19,069 nt of DNA, taken from Lachnospiraceae bacterium UBA3866. Its GTDB lineage: Bacteria > Bacillota > Clostridia > Lachnospirales > Lachnospiraceae. Shown here piece after piece: positions 6,883 through 13,029 of the stretch. The notes under the pieces are model-generated. The model ran no database searches. It was given only the letters and a program-made list of their open reading frames with translations, and was not told the DNA's origin. Numbering within the stretch: position 1 is the stretch's first letter; each line of letters begins with the position of its first letter. The position numbers were made by a program, and so were the translations under genes. The DNA lies in the NCBI GenBank assembly GCA_002392345.1, contig DGGU01000037.1, positions 7,869 through 26,937 on the forward strand, given 5' to 3'.

Positions 6883-7100
6883 TGCCTTCAAAGTATCCGG
6901 TACTAAAACCACAAGAAATAATAAAGGCCTTAAGCAAGGTTAATTATATCTTTGTAAAGCAAAAAGGTAGTCATATGAAATATTCTGATGGAACTCATGT
7001 TGTAATTATACCTAATCATAATGAGATAGCAAAAGGTACTTTAAGAGGAATTCTGCAACAAGCTGATATGGATATAGACGAGTTTTTGAAATTACTATGA
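6882..7100 (+). CDS. hicA: HicA-like mRNA interferase toxin
   Basis: A 72-residue dsRBD-like protein. The active-site His31 lies in KQKGSHMKY, followed by HVVIIPNHNEIAKGTLRGILQQADM, the standard HicA core. It degrades mRNA when HicB is lost. I start it at ATG 6882, with TTGGAGG (6865-6871) ten bases upstream, rather than at an in-frame ATG 33 bases earlier inside hicB. Its stop overlaps the start of mnmA as ATGA, an unusual coupling of a toxin gene to a tRNA-modification gene. Confidence 0.88.
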   Translation: MPSKYPVLKPQEIIKALSKVNYIFVKQKGSHMKYSDGTHVVIIPNHNEIAKGTLRGILQQADMDIDEFLKLL

Positions 7101-8293
7101 AGATAATTGTGGGAATGTCAGGCGGCGTTGATTCAACAATTGCCGCTTATATTTTGAAAAAAAAAGGCCATGAAGTCCTAGGCGTCAACTTTAATTTCAC
7201 TCGTATGGGCGAGCCCAATGGCGAAGCCTCATGTAGGGGCGAGCACTGCGAGCCCGCTGGCGAAGTCCACCGTACGGGCGAGCTATGCGAGCCCTTAGTC
7301 GAGTTAGCCAAAAAGTTGGATATAGAAATCATTACCCGCGACTACACCCGCGACTTCTACGACAAGATAATCACATCTTTTGTCCGCGACTATAAGAGCG
7401 GCATTACACCAAACCCATGCGCCCTATGCAATGCAACCATGAAGTTTGAAAAACTTCTTGAAGTGATGAGAGAGGAAGGTGCCGACATGGTAGCCACTGG
7501 CCACTACGCCAACATTTGTAAGGGCGAGCCCACATATTGCATACGAAAAAGCGACAACCACCAGAAAGACCAATCCTACATGCTTTACCGCCTAAGCCAA
7601 GATGAGTTATCACATATTATCTTTCCACTCGCCAATATGGATAAAGAAGAAGTGAGAGCAATCGCGAAAGACCTTGAACTTCCTAACGCCACCGCCAAAG
7701 ACTCCCAAGATGTCTGCTTCATCGCAAGCCCGCTTGACTACAAAGAGTTCATAAAGCAGTTTGAACTCGGTCCAGACTACAAAGAAAGGATCGCACGAGG
7801 CGAGTTATCTAAAGATGACATAGAGAAACTTCCATTTCTGAAGAAGGGCGAGTTCGTCGATACTCAAGGTAAGGTCTTAGGCTTTCATAATGGTATAATT
7901 AATTATACTGTAGGCCAGAGGCGAGGTGTCAATATAGCCTTTGGTGAGCGAAAATTTGTAGTAAGAATTGATGCAGAGAAGAATCAAGTAGTTCTTGGTA
8001 GCAACGAAGAATTATTTTCCGATAGATTTAAAATATATGACCTAGTCTTCAGCGGCTACAACGCAGGGGCGAAGTCCGCAACTCGTATGGGCGACAAAGT
8101 GCCCTTGGGGCGAGAGCCCGTTACTTATACAGCTAAGCTTAGATACCGCCACGAAGGTACTCCATGCGACATTGACTTATCAACTTTTGAGTGCAGGCTT
8201 CATGAACCTGTTCGCGCCATAACACCAGGTCAGTCAGCAGTATTTTATGACGATGAAGGCCGCATAATGTTTGGTGGTAGGATAGCCCTATAG
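7097..8293 (+). CDS. mnmA: tRNA-specific 2-thiouridylase with inserted repeat peptides
   Basis: Cytoplasmic enzyme that makes 2-thiouridine at wobble position 34 of tRNAs for Lys, Glu and Gln. The PP-loop GMSGGVDST (residues 6-14), NPCALCN (106-112) and QDVCFI with Cys207 are present; Cys111 and Cys207 match the catalytic cysteine pair, and GQRRG (273-277) is the usual tRNA-contact motif. The protein has 398 residues against about 350-365 for the family. The excess is two in-frame repeat insertions: residues 37-67 (GEPNGEASCRGEHCEP...GELCEPL), just after the PP-loop domain strand, and 323-340 (GAKSATRMGDKVPLGRE), in the C-terminal barrel. The first adds three cysteines to a thiol enzyme. A short GTAAGGGCGAGCCC at 7518 may be a further fragment. 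The start overlaps hicA by four bases. Confidence 0.93.
   Translation: MKIIVGMSGGVDSTIAAYILKKKGHEVLGVNFNFTRMGEPNGEASCRGEHCEPAGEVHRTGELCEPLVELAKKLDIEIITRDYTRDFYDKIITSFVRDYKSGITPNPCALCNATMKFEKLLEVMREEGADMVATGHYANICKGEPTYCIRKSDNHQKDQSYMLYRLSQDELSHIIFPLANMDKEEVRAIAKDLELPNATAKDSQDVCFIASPLDYKEFIKQFELGPDYKERIARGELSKDDIEKLPFLKKGEFVDTQGKVLGFHNGIINYTVGQRRGVNIAFGERKFVVRIDAEKNQVVLGSNEELFSDRFKIYDLVFSGYNAGAKSATRMGDKVPLGREPVTYTAKLRYRHEGTPCDIDLSTFECRLHEPVRAITPGQSAVFYDDEGRIMFGGRIAL
7203..7294 (+). repeat. Triple array of REP-like repeats in mnmA
   Basis: Three units (7203, 7233 and 7272) are separated by TGGCGAAGCC-type linkers. Only the middle one keeps GTAG and equals the canonical 24-base unit; the others begin GTAT and GTAC. 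Positions 7219-7255 are identical to 17219-17255, an intergenic copy, which shows the same DNA tolerated both in a gene and outside one. Confidence 0.92.
8063..8120 (+). repeat. Composite REP-like repeat in mnmA
   Basis: GCAGGGGCGAAGTCCGC is followed by GTATGGGCGACAAAGTGCCCTTGGGG and GCGAGAGCCCG. The stretch from GCGACAAAGTGCC to TTGGGG is also in the 71-bp element at 1362 and 9409, so this looks like an internally deleted version of it. Confidence 0.8.
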
Positions 8294-8300
8294 TTTATAT

Positions 8301-8942
8301 ATGAAGAATAACATGAATAAAAGTAAAAAGATAAAAAATAGGCAATTTATAATTATAGTAAGTTTTATGATAGTTCTTGCTTTGTTTTCAAGTTGCAATA
8401 GAATTGATGAACCGGTCAACGAATCTTCATATGACTACACTATACCTGAAGCGGCCAATGCCTATGCCATAGAAAAAGAGACAGAGATTGAAACCATCGC
8501 TCCGACAGAAGAGCATAAGCCATATATGCCATATACTATGAGGCCGGCAAGGGAAGTATATATTGGTGAAAGCCAGTTTATGACACGAGTTAATTATATA
8601 TATAATCATATAGATGATTTTAAGGAATCAAAGATAATTGTCGAAGGTATGTATGGGCTCTATTATTCTTGGGATGAGACCTTTGTGGCTCATTTAGTCT
8701 ACAGAAATGGCCCAGGCGATTATGGCGATGACAAATTCATAGGCTTCTATCTTGAAGAAGGATATGAAGAGAGTCTTAGCGCGGAACTCCACCTCAATGA
8801 TTGGATTAGAGTAAAGGGCACACCTTATATGAAAGAACATACAGATTCAGATGGCGAGATGGAAAACTATATGTTTCTTAAAGTTGAATCTATAGAAGTC
8901 TTACCAACCCGAGATCGCAGAGCAGAGATGGTAAATGACTAG
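8301..8942 (+). CDS. Putative lipoprotein, possible OB-fold domain
   Basis: A 213-residue exported protein. A basic start (KNNMNKSKKIKNR) and hydrophobic segment end at LALFSSC, placing the lipidated cysteine at residue 32. After a Glu-rich linker comes a domain from about residue 105: KIIVEGMYGLYYSWDETFVAHLVYRNGPGDYGDDKFIGFYLE...NDWIRVKGTPY. It resembles small OB-fold-like lipoproteins of Firmicutes (DUF1980-like); I am not sure of the family. It starts 7 bases after mnmA with no clear ribosome binding site; ATG 8313 is an alternative start. Function unknown. Confidence 0.7.
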   Translation: MKNNMNKSKKIKNRQFIIIVSFMIVLALFSSCNRIDEPVNESSYDYTIPEAANAYAIEKETEIETIAPTEEHKPYMPYTMRPAREVYIGESQFMTRVNYIYNHIDDFKESKIIVEGMYGLYYSWDETFVAHLVYRNGPGDYGDDKFIGFYLEEGYEESLSAELHLNDWIRVKGTPYMKEHTDSDGEMENYMFLKVESIEVLPTRDRRAEMVND

Positions 8943-8946
8943 TTGT

Positions 8947-8969
8947 GCGGGCGAGTTATGCGATCCCGC
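8947..8969 (+). repeat. REP-like repeat, GTAG lost
   Basis: GCGGGCGAGTTATGCGATCCCGC has a GCGGG/CCCGC stem and the family core, but no GTAG. It lies directly upstream of a long-stem copy. Confidence 0.7.
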
Positions 8970-8974
8970 AAGTC

Positions 8975-9017
8975 GTAGGGGGAAAACAGTCCAGTGGACT
9001 ATTTTCCACTGCGAGCC
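8975..9017 (+). repeat. REP-like palindromic repeat, long-stem variant
   Basis: Almost identical to 1-45: GTAGGGGG, the GTCCAGTGGAC palindrome and GCGAGCC. One base of the stem differs (ACTATTTTCC instead of ACTGTTTTCC). It lies in the leader of the following glycosyltransferase gene. Confidence 0.88.
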
Positions 9018-9031
9018 TCTAGATAAAGATA

Positions 9032-10675
9032 ATGATAATTCAAAATAAAAATAAATATATACTTTTAATTATAATTTTGATTACAATCAATCTTTTTTTA
9101 TTTTCAGGCATCTCACCACTTCATAGCATATATAATATGCAGTATGATGAGTGGATTTTTTATCTTATAGGCAAAGGCATGGTCAATGGCAAAGTTCCTT
9201 ACCTTGACCTTGCAGACCACAAAGGGCCATATCTTTTTTATCTTTTCGCACTTATGAACCTTATGCCTTCTAACCACCTAGGTCTCTTTATCGTTTCTAC
9301 TATAATATATGCAGTAATCGGCATCTTCGTATTCATGATATCTTGCTTGATTTTAGGCGCTCGCACAGCTCGCGCCTACGGACTTGCAGACGAAGCCATC
9401 CGTATGGGCGAGCTATGCGCCCGAGCGCTTACGAAGCGAGCTTGTCGAGCGAAGTGCGACAAAGTGCCCTTGGGGTGCGAGCCCCACAATGTGTCTCTAT
9501 TTGTCACCATGGCTATCCACTTCATACTCTCATCATACTACCTAAGCTTTGGCACTATTACCTCAGAGATTATAACACTTCCATTTACACTTTCATCTTA
9601 TTATCTATTTTTGAAATATCTTTATAGTGGAGAAGTTAAGCATCCAACTTTATATATGATGTCTTACGGAATCTGCGCTGGGATAGTATTTTTTATAAAG
9701 GCCAATGCAGTCCTTGCCTATGTCCCTATAGCGATATATCTATTGGTATTCTTAATTAAGAAAAAAGGGTATAAAAACCTACTTCACAATGCCCTAGTAG
9801 GACTTGCAGCATTTATCATAGCGATCATGCCAGCGATCATCTATTCGATTGCAACAGGTAGTCTTAAGGATATGATAGAGTGGGCCTTCATAACCAATTT
9901 TGTATATGTTGGTGGTGGATTACCAAGCGCAGGTTCGGTAGCGAATTCTTTTTATGAGACAGTGATGAAATTCAAAGAATACACTATATTATGTATATTC
10001 AGTATTCCCGCTTTTTATTATCTTTGCGCTCGCAAAGTTCATATTATGTACTTCTATATTTTATCGCTAGTCATAAACTTATATTCTGTCTACATGTCCT
10101 ATAGACCTTATACTAATTATCTTTCATATCTCATATTTTATTTTATACCACTCATATTATTTTTTGCCGATGGATTGAGCGCTATATCACATCAGGTATG
10201 GAAGAAGAAATTCATCCACTTATTACTTTTAATCATATCCATAGTTTTTATTAATATGTTATCATATAGTTTCCTATATGAGATGTCAGACAATAATGGA
10301 ATCATCCAGCGGACTTTGTCAAAACGAATTGTCGATATGTATAAGGATAGTGATTATTATAGAAGGAAACCTAAAGTTTTAGTCGTTGGACAACCATTAT
10401 ATCTATACGAAGCCTTTGGTGTAGAGCCAAATGAGAAATATTTTGCCACACCAGTGATGCTGCGGGAAAGCAACCCTGCACCTTTTGATGCACTTATAGA
10501 CAAGATTGATAGCAATGTTGAAGATGTTGTGATAGTTTCCTATAATACTTCTATGAAAAATGATTTAGAGTTTCAAAATATGTTACATGAAGCGCTTGCC
10601 GATAATTATATAAGTATAGGCGACACAAAATATCTAGGAAGAGAAGCAGAGGTCTTTGTAAAAAATGACAAATAA
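9032..10675 (+). CDS. GT-C-type membrane glycosyltransferase-like protein with an embedded repeat
   Basis: A 547-residue polytopic membrane protein. The first outer loop, YDEWIFYLIGKGMVNGKVPYLDLADHKGP (about residues 36-65), is the acidic motif region of GT39/ArnT-like enzymes, which use polyprenyl-linked sugar donors at the outer membrane face. It is paralogous to the gene at 11324 along its whole length, including the C-terminal soluble segment (VLVVGQPLYLYEAFGVEPNEKYFATP against LVIGTAIYIYNDLNVIPKLKFFCTP). Residues 109-152 are encoded by palindromic repeats and have no counterpart in the paralog. There is no strong ribosome binding site before ATG 9032. It overlaps the next gene by 11 bases. 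Sugar and acceptor are unknown. Confidence 0.78.
   Translation: MIIQNKNKYILLIIILITINLFLFSGISPLHSIYNMQYDEWIFYLIGKGMVNGKVPYLDLADHKGPYLFYLFALMNLMPSNHLGLFIVSTIIYAVIGIFVFMISCLILGARTARAYGLADEAIRMGELCARALTKRACRAKCDKVPLGCEPHNVSLFVTMAIHFILSSYYLSFGTITSEIITLPFTLSSYYLFLKYLYSGEVKHPTLYMMSYGICAGIVFFIKANAVLAYVPIAIYLLVFLIKKKGYKNLLHNALVGLAAFIIAIMPAIIYSIATGSLKDMIEWAFITNFVYVGGGLPSAGSVANSFYETVMKFKEYTILCIFSIPAFYYLCARKVHIMYFYILSLVINLYSVYMSYRPYTNYLSYLIFYFIPLILFFADGLSAISHQVWKKKFIHLLLLIISIVFINMLSYSFLYEMSDNNGIIQRTLSKRIVDMYKDSDYYRRKPKVLVVGQPLYLYEAFGVEPNEKYFATPVMLRESNPAPFDALIDKIDSNVEDVVIVSYNTSMKNDLEFQNMLHEALADNYISIGDTKYLGREAEVFVKNDK
9356..9485 (+). repeat. BIME-like pair of REP-like repeats inside a coding sequence
   Basis: A reverse-oriented unit lies at 9356-9379: GGCGCTCGC...GCTCGCGCCTAC, which reads GTAGGCGCGAGC... 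on the other strand. A forward composite follows at 9402-9485: GTATGGGCGAGC, internal hairpins, then TGCGAGCCCC. Positions 9409-9479 repeat 1362-1432 exactly but start at the third base of a codon, so the peptide differs (ELCARALTKRACRAKCDKVP). This is the only clear inverted-orientation copy in the window. Confidence 0.85.
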
Positions 10676-11249
10676 TAATGAAAAAATACCAAAATTAATG
10701 CGAGATATATTTATAATTTACATGATCTCGTTTATTTTGTTACTCGCTCTTACCATCATATTTTCTTATATAAATGAAGATGTGATACTAGATAACTTTA
10801 TGCTAAATTTCAGGTCCTATCTACTGGGAAGTTTTAGTTATAACGACGAAGACATATATTTTTCTTCATTGAGATTTGAAAATATAGGCCTCTTCGCAGT
10901 CCATTTCACCCTCTTTTTCACCTATTTTTTCCTCTGGGCTTTCAACAACGTGCATGAGACATATGATCGTATGGGGCAAACAGTCCAGTGGACTGTTTGC
11001 AAGTTTGAGCTCTTGCTAGCACTAATAACGCTTGCAGCTGGCCTCCTAATCACAATTTTCATCTGCCAAAACTTCTTTTTCTGCCTGCCAGAAGCCATAA
11101 CACTAGCCTGTTTTATACATCTTTTAAAAATTACGCTTCTTAAGAACCTTGATATAAGTGGAAAAATAATAATTAATTTTAGTCGTATATTATCAATACT
11201 TATAGCCATAGTCGGCATAGCCTTATTCGTCTTGAGATATGTAGAGTAG
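10665..11249 (+). CDS. Small polytopic membrane protein, unknown function
   Basis: A 194-residue protein with about four or five hydrophobic segments (residues ~14-36, 72-92, 119-139, 143-160, 174-191). I do not recognise a family. It starts inside the end of the glycosyltransferase gene (11-base overlap), and a second glycosyltransferase follows, so a role in the same surface-glycan process is likely by context only. Residues 102-112 (RMGQTVQWTVC), between two membrane segments, are encoded by a perfect 25-base palindromic repeat. Confidence 0.7.
   Translation: MTNNNEKIPKLMRDIFIIYMISFILLLALTIIFSYINEDVILDNFMLNFRSYLLGSFSYNDEDIYFSSLRFENIGLFAVHFTLFFTYFFLWAFNNVHETYDRMGQTVQWTVCKFELLLALITLAAGLLITIFICQNFFFCLPEAITLACFIHLLKITLLKNLDISGKIIINFSRILSILIAIVGIALFVLRYVE
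10969..11000 (+). repeat. Long-stem palindrome inside a coding sequence
   Basis: GTATGGGG is followed by a perfect inverted repeat at 10976-11000: twelve base pairs around one central G, core AACAGTCCAGTGGACTGTT, as at 1-45 and 8975-9017. The closing GCGAGCCC arm is missing. The copy is in frame and keeps the gene open. Confidence 0.88.
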
Positions 11250-11285
11250 TCATCGGGAGCCTCTAAAGATGTTGTATAGTAACGT

Positions 11286-11305
11286 GATACAATTCCCTAA
11301 GTATC
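11286..11305 (+). promoter_or_regulatory. Possible extended -10 promoter with inverted repeat before the second glycosyltransferase
   Basis: TGATACAAT at 11285-11293 fits an extended -10, and GATAC (11286-11290) pairs with GTATC (11301-11305). No good -35 is visible. Tentative. Confidence 0.3.
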
Positions 11306-11323
11306 GTGAACGAGAAAATAATC

Positions 11324-12874
11324 ATGACTTTAAATAATAAAAAAATATTGAAAAATAATTATATTTTAATTCTATTGATTCTGATATCAACTATACTTAC
11401 GTTTATTAATTCTCCTTATTCTCCAATAAGAGATCTTGCATATCTTGATTATGATTCAACTATCTTTTACATTATAGGTAAGGGAATGAAGCAAGGCTTC
11501 GTACCATACATTGATCTTATTGACCATAAGGGCATATATATCTTTTTTATTAATTACCTTGGTGCACTCATTAGTGAGTATAATCACATAGGTATGTTTA
11601 TAGTACACCTCTTAATAGAGTATTTTACTATTATAATTATATATAAAATATCATCTTTATTTACTGATAATAAATATGTATCTTTTTTATCAGCACTTAT
11701 CATTTTTGTTTTATATAACTCTTATTATTTTTGTTTTGGTGGGATAAAGTGTGAGACCTTCTTGTCGCCATTCATATACCTATCATCATACCTATTTTTA
11801 AAATATCTTTTAAGTGACGGAGATGAGAAAATATCTGTACGGGCGAAGCATTGTGAGCCCATACCCGTACGGGCGAGCTCTGCGAGCCCCTACAAACACA
11901 TTTTCATCAACGGCCTCTGTGCAGGTATCACTCTCTTTACCAAATTTAACCTTGTCATATATTACTTACCAATCGTTATAGTTTTAATTATAAAATCAAA
12001 ATTTAACATAAAACAAATTTTAAAATACTTTTTATATGGCAGTTTAGGAGTAATTACCGCAAGCATACCACCCATACTTTATAGTGTGATAAATCACTGT
12101 TTTAATGAGATGATCTATTATACTTTTACTTTTAATTTTCTATATGCTGGAGCTCTTTCCTACCAATATAGCGATATTTATGAAGCAATATATGAAGTCC
12201 TATATCTATACAAAGAGATTATTATCCTAAGTTTAATCAGTGTAATTATAGTATATAGGCTTAAAAGAAAGATTTTTATATACTATGCACTTTTTATTTT
12301 GGCAGGCATCTTTTCTACAGTTATAGTTCTTAAGCCATATACATATTATTGTAAGCCTCTAGTTATAAACATGCTACCTATATTTATGTTAATTTTAAGC
12401 ATGATTTTTAAAAAATGCAATAAATGGCAGACAGTTGTTGCTATTATAATTTTTGCAATTATTGCATGTGTATCATATAGAATTTGTTGGTTTGAAACGA
12501 AAGAAAATAATCGCAGACAATATCTTGTATCAGAAGAGATGTTGCGACTAATTTCTGATGTAGATACATATGGGAGCGATAACTCAACCTTAGTTATAGG
12601 CACAGCAATTTATATTTACAATGATCTTAATGTAATTCCTAAGCTTAAGTTTTTCTGCACGCCTCATATTAGGAGAGATACATTTAGCGAACCTTATGAG
12701 GAGATGATAGAAAGTGTTAAAAAAAAGGAAAATGCATGGCTTGTATTATCATTTAACCCATTTATGATCAAGAGTGGATTCGGTGCAGAAATCAGGGAAA
12801 TGATGGAAGGAAATTATATATTTATATGGGGTGGGCCATATTTTGGTGCGGAAATATACCATAGGAAAGACTAA
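11324..12874 (+). CDS. GT-C-type membrane glycosyltransferase-like protein with an embedded repeat
   Basis: A 516-residue polytopic membrane protein, paralog of the gene at 9032. It shows the same acidic first loop, DYDSTIFYIIGKGMKQGFVPYIDLIDHKG (about residues 42-70), membrane helices, and a soluble C-terminal segment. It is expected to use a lipid-linked sugar at the outer face of the membrane; donor and acceptor are unknown. Residues 172-190 (VRAKHCEPIPVRASSASPY) come from a double palindromic repeat and are absent from the paralog at the equivalent place (LYSGEVKHPTLYMMSYGICAG). An in-frame GTG at 11306 has no ribosome binding site; the ATG at 11324 has only a weak CGAGAA, so the start is uncertain by six codons. 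Confidence 0.78.
   Translation: MTLNNKKILKNNYILILLILISTILTFINSPYSPIRDLAYLDYDSTIFYIIGKGMKQGFVPYIDLIDHKGIYIFFINYLGALISEYNHIGMFIVHLLIEYFTIIIIYKISSLFTDNKYVSFLSALIIFVLYNSYYFCFGGIKCETFLSPFIYLSSYLFLKYLLSDGDEKISVRAKHCEPIPVRASSASPYKHIFINGLCAGITLFTKFNLVIYYLPIVIVLIIKSKFNIKQILKYFLYGSLGVITASIPPILYSVINHCFNEMIYYTFTFNFLYAGALSYQYSDIYEAIYEVLYLYKEIIILSLISVIIVYRLKRKIFIYYALFILAGIFSTVIVLKPYTYYCKPLVINMLPIFMLILSMIFKKCNKWQTVVAIIIFAIIACVSYRICWFETKENNRRQYLVSEEMLRLISDVDTYGSDNSTLVIGTAIYIYNDLNVIPKLKFFCTPHIRRDTFSEPYEEMIESVKKKENAWLVLSFNPFMIKSGFGAEIREMMEGNYIFIWGGPYFGAEIYHRKD
11837..11890 (+). repeat. Double REP-like repeat inside a coding sequence
   Basis: Two units, GTACGGGCGAAGCATTGTGAGCCC and GTACGGGCGAGCTCTGCGAGCCC, are separated by ATACCC. 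Both have GTAC in place of GTAG. They are read in the frame GTA CGG GCG, giving VRAKHCEP and VRASSASP, a different frame from the copies in mnmA. Confidence 0.9.
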
Positions 12875-12910
12875 AAATTCAAAAAAATCATAAAAATAAC
12901 AAAAAATTAC

Positions 12911-12939
12911 TTGCAATTATTTCATTTTTATAGTAAGAT
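12911..12939 (+). promoter_or_regulatory. Promoter of the first large cell-wall-binding gene
   Basis: TTGCAA (12911-12916), a 17-base spacer and TAAGAT (12934-12939). The expected leader contains an imperfect inverted repeat, TAAGAATG near 12951 and CATTTCTTA near 12971. The rest of the gap from 12875 to 13029 shows nothing else. Confidence 0.45.
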
Positions 12940-13029
12940 ATATAGGCGATTTAAGAATGAGCCTTATGGGCCATTTCTTAATGTTTTAAAGTCTAAAAAT
13001 GTAGAGGGCATGCATTTTGGAGATAGATT

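Noticed and set aside
9343..9627. 94-codon frame overlapping the repeat in the first glycosyltransferase
   Set aside because: Another open frame of the repeat; no start signal and no conserved content.
10021..10040. TTTGCGCTCGCAAA palindrome as a further repeat copy
   Set aside because: It aligns without a gap to the paralog (YRLKRKIF), so nothing was inserted, and it lacks GTAG and the core.
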